A stretch of DNA of 64,000 bases from Paenibacillus beijingensis (GTDB taxonomy: Bacteria; Bacillota; Bacilli; Paenibacillales; Paenibacillaceae): contig NZ_CP011058.1 in NCBI RefSeq assembly GCF_000961095.1, positions 1,331,001 through 1,395,000 of the forward strand. The letters run 5' to 3'. How positions within the stretch are numbered: position 1 is the first letter of the stretch; each line of letters opens with the position of its first letter. A program made the position numbers and the translations under genes. The notes beneath the pieces are model-generated. The model was not told where the DNA came from. It saw only the letters and a program-made list of their open reading frames with translations, and made no database searches. Below, piece by piece: positions 17,226-26,800 of this stretch.

Positions 17226-19175
17226 CTATTTTTGTGCCTGTATCGGGATGCGGAGCTTCTGGCCGACGACGATAAAATCCGGGTCGGACAGGCGGTTGTA
17301 TTCGGCGAGCTCCTGCCAGGTCAACCCATACTTCGGCGCGATCTTGGACAACCAGTCTCCTTTGTGCACGATGTAGATGATTTCAGTTTTGGCAGGTAGG
17401 GCCGGCTTGGCTGGTGTTGACGGTTTCGCCGGTTTCGCCGGTTTCGACGGTTCAGCCGGTTTTGTCGGCTTTGCCGGTACAGCCGGTTTCGTCGATTCGA
17501 CAGGCTTCGCCGGTTCGGTTTCCTTCGGTTTCGATTGGCTGACCGCGATCCGGCCGTCCGTTTTCGGTGCAATCGCTCCTTGCTTCTGGATCGCCTCAAT
17601 GATCAAGCCTGACAACAGCGGACCCGCATTGGCATCAAGAAGCACGTTGGCGTCCTTGAACATCTCGTAACCATCGCCGCCATTGGCAATGAAATCGACA
17701 GTGGCAAGCGTATACGTCTTGTCCGGATCGATCGGTTTGCCGCCGACCGTCGCTGTGACAATCCTGCTTCCCGCCGGCAACTCGGGGTTGAAGCTGTACG
17801 CCATGCCGCTCACTTGCGCGAAGCGCCCGGCGCCCTTCTCGATTTCGCTGACCCCGTTCTCAAGCGCCTGCATCAGCTGCTTGCCGGTAACTTCGATCTT
17901 GACCACATAGTTTGTGAACGGCATCGCATCCATAATATCCTGTTTGGTCAGATCACCGGCCGGGAACACCCGATCCGCACGAATGCCTCCGCCGTTGATC
18001 AAGGCAACGTCGGCATTCGTATAAGCCCGCACCGAATCGGTGATAAAGCTGCCGATGGCGGTTTCCCCATTGCGCTGGGACGCTTTCATCACGTCCAGCT
18101 CGGTTCCGGTTTTGCCGATGACAATAGACAATTCCTTCGAAAGCTCGCTGTTGTATTTATCCATAACCGCTTTGACCGCCGCATCGGGCTGGAAGCCGGC
18201 TTTCGCCGCCTCTTCCTTGACCGTATGGCGTTTGTAGTTGAAATCGGCGATTTTGCCTTCCTTCACCTGCAGGTTAATTTCCCCGACAAATTCAAATTCG
18301 TCCCCAATGAACCAGAGCAGCGTATCGTGGATTTTCTCGGGGCTTTCATACGCGAACGCCGCATGGTCGCCGACTATGAGGTCGATTCCGTCGACTTCTT
18401 CCGCAACGACGCGGGCATCAGGGCTTGCCAAATGGGAGGAAACGACAATGAGCTGAGCCCCGGCCTGCTTCATCTCCGGTACGATTTTCTTCATCGCTTC
18501 GACAGCCGGCAGCACGAAGGCATTCTCGCCCATCGACGTAATTTCGGGCGCTTCTTCATTAATCAGGCCGGTGATACCAACCTTTACGCCGTTCACTTCT
18601 TTGATGACATAACGTTTGGCCCCTTGCGTGGCGGCGAAAACGTCATTCGTCCGCTTATCGATCACGTTGGCGCTGACCCAGGTGAACTGACTCTCCTTTA
18701 CCCGTTCCGCCAGCTGATCCGGACCCATATCGAAGTCATGATTGCCGAACGTATCGACATCCACTTTTCCCGCGTTAAACGCGTCCACGATATGCCGCCC
18801 TTTGAACGTCGAGGACAGTACCGAAGTAGCCAAATCGTCGCCATTGGCGATGAACAGGCTGTTCGGCTGCTGATTGCGGATTTGGTTGACAACGCCGAAA
18901 TAATTGCTGATATTCTCCTCTTGGCCGGCATTTCCGTAGTTTCCGTGGAAGTGCGTGTCATGTACAATCGTGAGTGTCGTTTCCGTAAGAGGATGCTTTG
19001 ACTTCTCGTAAGCTTCTCCTACGAGATTAGGCTTGGATGTATCGGCGGTACCGCTGTGCGCAGAAACAAAACCGATTCCCGTCAGTTGAAGCGCCAGCGC
19101 CCCTGATATAGCCAGCGCTGCAATCTTGCGGGCTTGTCCCGAAAACGGATAGAAGTCGATTCTCCCCAGTTTCAT
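17226..19175 (-). CDS. Secreted 5'-nucleotidase/2',3'-cyclic phosphodiesterase family protein with LysM domain
   Basis: A protein of about 649 residues. A signal peptide (residues 1-40, cleaved near SAHSG) leads to a metallophosphatase domain with the metal-binding motifs DTHFHG, NGDDL and GNHDFD, then the 5'-nucleotidase C-terminal substrate domain (GSFITDSVRAY, LINGGGIRAD and FIANGGDGY). A linker rich in KPAKPAKP repeats (about 555-600) and a C-terminal LysM domain (about 601-645, starting YIVHKGDWLSKIA) should hold it in the cell wall. It releases phosphate or nucleosides outside the cell. The first metal motif is DTHFHG rather than the common NDxHG. I use the ATG at 19175, which has GGAGGAG at good distance. 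Confidence 0.9.
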   Translation of the reverse strand: MKLGRIDFYPFSGQARKIAALAISGALALQLTGIGFVSAHSGTADTSKPNLVGEAYEKSKHPLTETTLTIVHDTHFHGNYGNAGQEENISNYFGVVNQIRNQQPNSLFIANGDDLATSVLSSTFKGRHIVDAFNAGKVDVDTFGNHDFDMGPDQLAERVKESQFTWVSANVIDKRTNDVFAATQGAKRYVIKEVNGVKVGITGLINEEAPEITSMGENAFVLPAVEAMKKIVPEMKQAGAQLIVVSSHLASPDARVVAEEVDGIDLIVGDHAAFAYESPEKIHDTLLWFIGDEFEFVGEINLQVKEGKIADFNYKRHTVKEEAAKAGFQPDAAVKAVMDKYNSELSKELSIVIGKTGTELDVMKASQRNGETAIGSFITDSVRAYTNADVALINGGGIRADRVFPAGDLTKQDIMDAMPFTNYVVKIEVTGKQLMQALENGVSEIEKGAGRFAQVSGMAYSFNPELPAGSRIVTATVGGKPIDPDKTYTLATVDFIANGGDGYEMFKDANVLLDANAGPLLSGLIIEAIQKQGAIAPKTDGRIAVSQSKPKETEPAKPVESTKPAVPAKPTKPAEPSKPAKPAKPSTPAKPALPAKTEIIYIVHKGDWLSKIAPKYGLTWQELAEYNRLSDPDFIVVGQKLRIPIQAQK

Positions 19176-19205
19176 TCTGTTTCTCCTCCCTCTATTTAGA
19201 CACAT

Positions 19206-19429
19206 TAATTAGCATAATATAGAAATATTTAGGCCGTCAATTAAAGATTATGATTCTATGACAGCGCCAAATCATAGGAAGAAATAGCAGAAGACTTGAA
19301 AGAGAACCTAATAGAAAGGGTTCCTTTCTTCAACATCCGATTTGATAGCACATCGAATCATTCAGATCGCAAAATGCAGGATGGCGGCAACTTAAACTTC
19401 AGCACGGTCCCGCCATCCCGCACGGTCTT
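19206..19429. promoter_or_regulatory. Upstream region of the 5'-nucleotidase gene
   Basis: On the minus strand TTGACG is followed after 18 bases by TATGCT, ending about 20 bases before the GGGAGGAG site; this is the best promoter candidate but only moderate. The rest of the gap carries no gene; the GH78 rhamnosidase operon ends at its right side without an obvious T-tailed hairpin. Confidence 0.4.
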
Positions 19430-22081
19430 TTACCAGAGAAAACGATATTCTCCCGACCCCGCATTCAGCACGATCCCCGTCTCCCGACTTTCAATCTTGG
19501 TGATCCCGGCCGATTGCTCCAATGATTGTCCGCTTTCCGTTGCCGTTTCCGGCCGTGCGCCCGGCAGCCATATTTCAGCCGTCGTATTGGGCGGAACCGC
19601 GGCTTGCATTTCCATGTTCCCCTGCTGGAGCTTCTTCCAATAGCATCGGATTTCACCATACATCGTTTCAAGGCGCCCTTCGGCCCATGTCAATCCTTCG
19701 GGGGGCTGAGGCCGGATGATGATGCGCTTGTAGCCCGCTTCCTCCTCATCCGTGTCGATCCCGGCGATGCAGCGGTACAGCCAGTCTCCGATCGCTCCGT
19801 AAGCATAATGATTGAAGGAGTTCATTCTATTGCTCCAGAAGCTGCCGTCCTCCTTGATTCCGTCCCAATGCTCCCACACCGTCGTCGCGCCTTTCTTCAC
19901 CTGGTACAGCCAGGAAGGATAATCCTCCCGGAAAAGCAGTTTGCACGCCACGTCATGAAGCCCGTTCGCGCTTAGGACATGGTTCAGATAAGGGGTGCCG
20001 ACAAAGCCGGTCGTCAGGTGATAGCTGCTCTCCTCGATCAGCTCTGCAAGCTTGCCGATCGCCCGTTCCTTGGCTTTTCCATCCAGCAAGCCGAACATGA
20101 GCGCCAGCACTTGAGCCGTCTGGGTCGGCACTGACATTCGGCCCGATGGAGTAACGAATTCCTCTGTAAATGCGGCTTGGATGTTCCGGTACAGCTCCCC
20201 ATAAATGCGCACGTCATCGGCCTTGTTCAGGACAGCCGCCGTTTTGCGCAGAAGCGATACGGAATACAGATAGAAAGCTGTCGCGATAAAGTCCTTGTCG
20301 GTCGCTCCGACATAAGTGTCCGGCTTGGAATCCAGTCCGAGCCAATCGCCGTAATGGAAGCCCGTATTCCATAGAAACTCGTTGTCCCCCTGATTTCGGA
20401 TATAAGACACCCAGGCTTTCATGCTATCGTATTGCTCTTCCAATATCCGCTTGTCGCCGTAGATCAGGTAGAGCGTCCACGGACAAATGACGGAGGCATC
20501 CCCCCAAGCGGCGGACGAGTGCGCCTTATCGTTCAATATATGGGGAATGACGTGAGGAACGCCTCCATCCCCGGTTTGGTCCGTCTTCAAGTCGCGAAGC
20601 CATTTGGTGAAGAACGGCGCGACGTTTTTCAGGAAAGCGGCCGTTCGAATGAACATTTGGGCATCGCCCGTCCAGCCGAGCCGCTCATCGCGCTGCGGGC
20701 AGTCCGTCGGCACGTCGAGAAAGTTCCCTTTCATTCCCCATTCAATGTTGTGCTGCAGTTGATTGACCAGCGCGTCGGAGCACCGGAACGAACCGGCTGG
20801 CGCCATATCGGAATGGAGCACGATACCCGTAAAATCATCCAAATCGACTTGTTCATCGAAACCGGTCAGCCTGACATACCGGAAGCCATGAAAGGTGAAA
20901 TGCGGCTCGAACGTCACCTTCTCCCCTCCCTTCGCAATATAGCGGATTTCCTGCTTCGCGGAACGGAGGTTGTCGGTGTAGAAGTTGCCTTCCTGGTCGA
21001 GCACTTCGGCATGATGAATGACCGCCTCATGGCCGGCTTCGCCCGTAACCGAGAAGCGGAGCCATCCGACCATATTTTGTCCCATGTCGAGCACGGTCTC
21101 GCCTCGCGGCGTCTTGATCAGCGCGATCGGCTTGATTTCTTCCATCTTCCTTACCGGCTCATTCTCCTGGGCGATCAGAATTTCCGTAGAATGGGGAATG
21201 ATCTCGACCGCTTTCCACTGGCCGTCTTCGAATCCGGGCGAGCTCCAGCCCGGCTGCTCCAGACGGGCATCGTACGTTTCGCCATCATAAATTTCCGACA
21301 TCAGAACGGGGCTGCCGGCCGTCTTCCAGCTCCCGTCCGACATCACGACCATTTCTTTTCCGTCCTCAAAAAGAATATGCAGTTGAACCAGCAGCGCCGA
21401 TCGGTCTCCATAGATGTTCCTGCGGCCTTCCCAGGCCAATCTCCCGCTGAACCACCCTTTGCCGAGCAAAGCGCCGACGGCATTGTCTCCCTGCCGCAGC
21501 AGTTCCGTCACCTCGTAGGCTTGTATTTGCAGACGATAATTGTAGCTGGTCCATCCGGGCGTGAAATAATAATCGCCGACTCTTCGGCCGTTGATCTCCA
21601 GTTCATATAACCCGAGAGCGGACGCATAAATAGTCGCTTGTTTCACAGTCCCCTCGACTGTGAAAGCTTTGCGCATCATGGGAGATTGCCCCGAATCCAT
21701 AGCAATCACATCCAGAGGAGTCCCGATCCACTGCGCTTTCCACTCATCCGCGTTCAACAGTCCCGTCTCCCAGAAGGCGGGGTCGGACCAGCCGGAATTC
21801 GTCTCGTCCCGGTTCCAGACCATCACCCGGTAATGATAGCGGCGGCGCGAACGGACTTCCAGACCATCCAGCTCCACATGAACGGACTGCGCCGATTGGA
21901 CTTTGCCCGAATCCCACACGATCGTTTGGAAACGGCCATCTTCCGCAACTTGGATGCGGTATGCGGACTGCAGCACTGCTCTTTGATCCGATTTCAATTT
22001 CCAGCTGATGCGCGGACGCCTGACATCGATTCCGATCGGATTTTTCATATATTCGCAGCGCACTCCGGTAACGGTTAGCAT
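19430..22081 (-). CDS. Alpha-L-rhamnosidase, GH78
   Basis: An 883-residue enzyme without a signal peptide, so it probably cleaves terminal alpha-L-rhamnose from imported oligosaccharides. N-terminal beta-sandwich domains (MLTVTGVRCEY and ISWKL, residues 1-130; then the second sandwich domain to about 440) precede the (alpha/alpha)6 catalytic barrel. The acidic cluster of GH78 is visible in DVPTDCPQRDERLGWTGD near residue 470, and the second catalytic glutamate is expected near TTVWEHWDGI (about 745). A C-terminal beta domain follows. It is the last gene of the glycan operon, 133 bases after the beta-helix gene, with a hairpin in between. Confidence 0.92.
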   Translation of the reverse strand: MLTVTGVRCEYMKNPIGIDVRRPRISWKLKSDQRAVLQSAYRIQVAEDGRFQTIVWDSGKVQSAQSVHVELDGLEVRSRRRYHYRVMVWNRDETNSGWSDPAFWETGLLNADEWKAQWIGTPLDVIAMDSGQSPMMRKAFTVEGTVKQATIYASALGLYELEINGRRVGDYYFTPGWTSYNYRLQIQAYEVTELLRQGDNAVGALLGKGWFSGRLAWEGRRNIYGDRSALLVQLHILFEDGKEMVVMSDGSWKTAGSPVLMSEIYDGETYDARLEQPGWSSPGFEDGQWKAVEIIPHSTEILIAQENEPVRKMEEIKPIALIKTPRGETVLDMGQNMVGWLRFSVTGEAGHEAVIHHAEVLDQEGNFYTDNLRSAKQEIRYIAKGGEKVTFEPHFTFHGFRYVRLTGFDEQVDLDDFTGIVLHSDMAPAGSFRCSDALVNQLQHNIEWGMKGNFLDVPTDCPQRDERLGWTGDAQMFIRTAAFLKNVAPFFTKWLRDLKTDQTGDGGVPHVIPHILNDKAHSSAAWGDASVICPWTLYLIYGDKRILEEQYDSMKAWVSYIRNQGDNEFLWNTGFHYGDWLGLDSKPDTYVGATDKDFIATAFYLYSVSLLRKTAAVLNKADDVRIYGELYRNIQAAFTEEFVTPSGRMSVPTQTAQVLALMFGLLDGKAKERAIGKLAELIEESSYHLTTGFVGTPYLNHVLSANGLHDVACKLLFREDYPSWLYQVKKGATTVWEHWDGIKEDGSFWSNRMNSFNHYAYGAIGDWLYRCIAGIDTDEEEAGYKRIIIRPQPPEGLTWAEGRLETMYGEIRCYWKKLQQGNMEMQAAVPPNTTAEIWLPGARPETATESGQSLEQSAGITKIESRETGIVLNAGSGEYRFLW

Positions 22082-22158
22082 GGCTATTCCCCTTTAACAT
22101 GTGATTTCAATACTATGTTATTGTTTCACCGGTATTTTCAGTCTCTGAGCATGCAGCA

Positions 22159-22189
22159 AAGCTGCGGACTTCCGGGAAGCCCGCAGCTT
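22159..22189. terminator. Strong hairpin between the beta-helix and GH78 genes
   Basis: AAGCTGCGG..CTTCC pairs with GGAAG..CCGCAGCTT with one internal mismatch. In the minus direction it is followed by TTTGC, a poor T run, so it is more likely a partial terminator or mRNA-processing hairpin than a full stop. Confidence 0.5.
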
Positions 22190-22214
22190 AAAATCAATAC
22201 GGTTGCCTGCCTTT

Positions 22215-23849
22215 CTAAATGGTGTCCGGATCGGTGAAGACGGTCCCCGTTACACCCTCCGCCGTCAGCAGGGGAACTTTAACGGAATGAAACGCATTCC
22301 CGATCAGATACACGTTGTCCGCATCGACCGCATGGATGCCGATGCCGGAATTTTTCATGACATTATCCGCAATGATAATGTTTCGATTGAATTTGCCGCT
22401 GAAGCCGTCCGAGCGGATGCCGATGCAGCCGGAAGCACCGTACCTCGGGAAAAAACCGCAGTTGTCGAACTCGCAGCCTTTGATGACGATATCCCTTGCA
22501 TGGCCTCCCTCTTCGTGCACGGGCAGCTCCGCGCCCAGCAAGACGCCGGGGTTCATCGTATTTTTGTACGTGCAGTTCAGGATGTACAAATGCTCGAAAC
22601 GAACGAGATGTCCGGCCCCGGCAATATTGACGAACTCGGAGTCTTTGCAAATATACCGGTTCGGTTTCCAGCAGGCTGCCGTTCCTAACGTCCCTTCGGC
22701 CGCTTCGTCCGGAAGTTCCCGGTCAAAGACGATCCGGTACAGCTGCCCGTCGCCTTCTTTTCCCTCATGGGACGAGTCGAGAATGCGAAGACTGTGCGCT
22801 TCTTCACCGTCGTACAGGTCGACGACGCTTCCCGCTTCAAGTGGGGCGTACGTAAATTTGCAGAAGAAAACCGCTTCGTACCGGTTGACAATCCGCCTCA
22901 GAACGAGCCAATTGCCGTGCATGTTCTGGCCGTCCATCCGTACGCCTTCCACCTTCATCCGGCTGATCTCGATGCTTCCGCTGCATTTGAAAATTTTCCA
23001 GGCGTCGCGGGGACATGTAAACAACCGGTTTCCGTCCGGTTTAAAGACGAGGCGGTCGGCCGTGATGTTATGGCAGCTTTCCGTCAGCACGCAGAAGCTG
23101 TTCGAATTCATCGTCCGAAGGTTATGAAGCTTTAAATCATCGCATCTTGCAAAGTAGGTCTGAAAATCCGTTTGCGCTCCCTGATGCCAGGACAAATGCT
23201 CACCGATGTTGACCTTGGAAGCGACATCTGCGCTGGATAACGTTAACCTCCTTTCTCCTTCCTGTCTCCATAGCGTTCCGGCTCCGCCGCCATACGTGAC
23301 GCTTTCGCCTATCAAATCCCCCGTATCCGGGTCGAGACGGTTGATACAGTACGTTCCCATGCCGTCGTAGCAAGGATTGCCTTCAAAAACTTCAACCGTA
23401 ACGCTGCATTCATCTTTCGCGATCACGACGCCGGCCGACGCGAATGCCGGCCCGCGGGTGAAGGCGATATCGTTCACCTGCAACTGATCGCAATCCTCGC
23501 ACCAAAGAATGGAAGGCAGGAAACCGTTAATGTTCAGGTCGTTATAACCCATCAGCACGGTTCCCGGCTCGCCGTTCCCGCGGGCGGCGCCTTGCAAGGT
23601 CAGTCTTCTCGCGCCGAGAATTGGAATATGGCAATCCTTCTCCGTTTCGCCAGGACTTCCCGCATCGTGGGCAGATCCTTCCGTCCGGATCGTCACAGCG
23701 CTCTTGAGCGTATAGACCCCCGGCTCGAAAAGCACCGTATCCGCGTTCGTTTCCAATGCGGCTTGAACAGCGGCGCGGATGCCGGCGGCATCGTCCGAAC
23801 GGTCCGGATTCATAAAATCTTTAACATGAACGACCGATTTCACCTTCAT
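22215..23849 (-). CDS. Right-handed beta-helix (pectate-lyase-like fold) protein
   Basis: A 544-residue protein that begins with the pectate-lyase-3-type N-terminal pattern: DFMNPDRSDDAAGIRAAVQA and VLFEPGVYTLKSAV. It then shows strand-turn repeats of a right-handed beta-helix, with stacked NCTYKNTMNPGVL, FDNCGFFPRYG and NRNIIIADNVMKNSGIGI segments near the end. It has no signal peptide, so a cytoplasmic enzyme acting on imported oligosaccharides is more likely than a secreted one. The family holds polygalacturonases, lyases and epimerases; I cannot pick one. It begins 6 bases after the gene for the 1615-residue protein. Confidence 0.75.
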   Translation of the reverse strand: MKVKSVVHVKDFMNPDRSDDAAGIRAAVQAALETNADTVLFEPGVYTLKSAVTIRTEGSAHDAGSPGETEKDCHIPILGARRLTLQGAARGNGEPGTVLMGYNDLNINGFLPSILWCEDCDQLQVNDIAFTRGPAFASAGVVIAKDECSVTVEVFEGNPCYDGMGTYCINRLDPDTGDLIGESVTYGGGAGTLWRQEGERRLTLSSADVASKVNIGEHLSWHQGAQTDFQTYFARCDDLKLHNLRTMNSNSFCVLTESCHNITADRLVFKPDGNRLFTCPRDAWKIFKCSGSIEISRMKVEGVRMDGQNMHGNWLVLRRIVNRYEAVFFCKFTYAPLEAGSVVDLYDGEEAHSLRILDSSHEGKEGDGQLYRIVFDRELPDEAAEGTLGTAACWKPNRYICKDSEFVNIAGAGHLVRFEHLYILNCTYKNTMNPGVLLGAELPVHEEGGHARDIVIKGCEFDNCGFFPRYGASGCIGIRSDGFSGKFNRNIIIADNVMKNSGIGIHAVDADNVYLIGNAFHSVKVPLLTAEGVTGTVFTDPDTI

Positions 23850-23855
23850 CGGATC

Positions 23856-26800
23856 TCACCCCTGTTCTACCGTTTGTAATTCCTGAGTCAACCGAATCAG
23901 CAGCTCCGCTTTGGAAGAATCGATTTTTTTGCCGGATTGCGCTTCAATCTGATTGATGAATGACTGCAGCTGATTAATATACGCTTCATCCTGACCGCCT
24001 TCCAGCGATGCGATGGCCGCTTCGAGCTTGCTAATCAGCGCATTCTCCAAGGTCGTATCTCCGCCTTCCAGGAGGAACCGCTGCACCAGCTCGACCAAGC
24101 TCTCTACCGTCACGACCACGGTAACGTTCGTGCCGGATACCGTTTCATTTCCCGCCGCATCGGCTGCCGTCACCGTCAGCGGATGCTCGCCTGTGCCGAG
24201 CTCATAAGCCTCCATATCGATAATGGGGGCGGAACATGGCTGCCCGACAAGGCCCGATAAAGCATCCGCTGCCTGGCAAGTCACGTATACGGACTGGGAA
24301 ACCGTGTAGGTACCGCCGCCAGACCATTGCACGACCGGCTGCGTCCGGTCGATCTTAACCGGCAGCTGCCGTTCCTCCTCCTTGTTGCCCGCGCCGTCAT
24401 ACGCAAAGTACTTCACTTGATGAATACCCTCTTCCGCAACCGCAACGGATCCCGACGACGAGTCGATTCGCTGCTCCGGCCCGTTGTCGATCGAATAGAC
24501 GATGCGCGAAACACCCGAACCTCCCGAGTCCGCGGATTGGAACCGGATTTCCGCATCCTGCGCATTCCAGCCCGACTCCGTCGGCTGCGGAGCGATCGAC
24601 GCGGCCGTAACGGGCTTGACCGTATCGTAGCTTAGCGGTTTAAGCACCTTCGCGGCGGAACGGCTGACATTCCCCTGCAGATCGGTGATCTCGACGAAAT
24701 AGTTGAACGCATCTTTGACTTCAGGCACCTTCTCGATAAATTCAAACGGAAAGTCCGTCTCCTCCTTCGTCAGCCACGCCCCGTCTCCCGTCTGATAGTG
24801 GAGAACCGCTTTTTGAATTTGCGTATTCGTATGCGGTACGAAGACATAGGCGTAATACGAAGCGGGGTCGATCTGCAGCACGATGCCTTTGCCGAAATCG
24901 TCCGCGGATGCCGGCTCCGCCACGGTATTCCCGGTTGGCTGCGCAGACATCGCCGCTTTGTCGATTTCGGCGAAGTTCGGCGCCTTAACGGGCACATCGT
25001 GAAGCGTAACGGCGGCAAGCGATTTCGCCGGGATCGCAACCGTCAGCTGCCCGTTCACCACGGCGGCTTCGGATACGGCGCCTCCCGGGAGATGAACTGT
25101 AGCCGTCCCGTTTATCGGCTTTCCTCCGGTTACTTCATCCCCAAGCGTCACCGTCACCTCGGTCGTTTGAGGGGCTTCGTTCATGAGCGCAACCCCGAAG
25201 ACGCCGTCTTTCCTCGACGCAATCCAATCCACCTGCTTGTTGTCCGTTGCAATCAGGCCTCTCTTTAACCAAGGCCACATGCCTTGCTCGCCGTAGAAGG
25301 TTCCCGGCTCCAATCCGTACACCCGGTTTTCGAACCAGACGTATCCGTACTGGCGGACCGAAGGGAACTTAATGCTTCCTTCAGACCATTTCCAGGCTTG
25401 GGCGAATAAATAATCTTGAAGAATGCCCATGTAAACCGGAATATGATGATAGTAAATATTTGTCGTGTCCGGCCCCGTATAAGGATAATCGGCCTGCATG
25501 TAATGGGTCATATCTTTGCCGATATAGTAGCCCGGATAGCTCGCCGCCCTCCCGATAATTTCGTTGCGGGCGACCGTTTCGAACAGCGTATCCCCGGTAT
25601 ACGCCGCCAATCGAAGCAGATCCGCCGCCCAGTTGGTCATCGTCACATTGGTGGAATCCTGCCAGAAGTATGTGGCGGTGCCCTCCACGCTCCAGCCGAT
25701 CCGGGAAGTCAGCCAGGCCGGAACGTCGCTGCTTGTCAGCGTATCGATATTGTCCGCCGGCCCGTTCGGTCCGTTATCATCGTTTGAAAAAGGCTGCTCA
25801 TTCCCTAACCGGTGCCGGACGAGCCCGTTCCAAAAGTACGTTTGGTTTGCCCAATCGTCGCTCCAGAACCCTCTTTGGCGAATCCAATCCGCATCGATAT
25901 GAATCGTTCCGTCCGGCACGAGCGGCTGCGTCCATGTACTGGTCAGCAGCTGCCTTGCGCTTTGAACGGCTGCATCCAAATATTTGGCATCGTTGCTCGC
26001 TTCGTACAGATCGAGCAGGGCGGACACGTTCGGCCTTGCGTCCAGCGCATAGAAGGCGCCGTTCGGATCGGAATACCTGCCGCCGTACAAATTGGCGTTC
26101 AAGTATTGATCGGCTTCCTGCTTGGCCTGATTCAGCATTTCGGCGTCGCCGGTTTCCCGGTACCGGTACACTTTATCGAGCCAAGCGGGAATTTGAGGCG
26201 TGACCGAACCTTTCACCGGCCCTTCTACCCCGATTTGGCGATAAGCGGGGACGAGCCCCCTTGTCATCGCATACATGTTCGCGAAAATGCCTGTTCCGTA
26301 AAATTGCGTCGGCTTGCCGATCGGAAGCACCGGATGCGTGGAGCCCGGAAGCGCCAAATCTTCGCGGCTGCGCGTCAGCAAATAAGCCAGCGTCGGAATC
26401 GTCCGCCGCTCGTAGAAGGCCGGATCTTCCGTGAGCAGATACTCTTGCAGCATGACCAGCGGAACCGGCTGCTTGTACTGATTTTTCACTTCCATGTTGG
26501 CGAAGCCTTTGGCATTGTCGCTCCATCCCGAGTAAGCGTCGTTCATAATCAGGTCGTGGAGATTGAAGACGGTATCCGTAACCGAAGCATTCAGATTCTC
26601 GCGAACATCGCGGACCTTGTACAGATCGCTGACAATATGCTTGTAAGCCGGGTACCACGAATCAAGCGCATAGATCGGGCGATACGAGATTTCATAGGCT
26701 GTTCCCGCTTCAAAGCGGGAATCCGGCATGCCCAGCAGCGGCGCGAACAGCTGCGGCTGAACGCCCCCGTCCCGGCCGCGGATGCCGAGCCCGAATTTTT

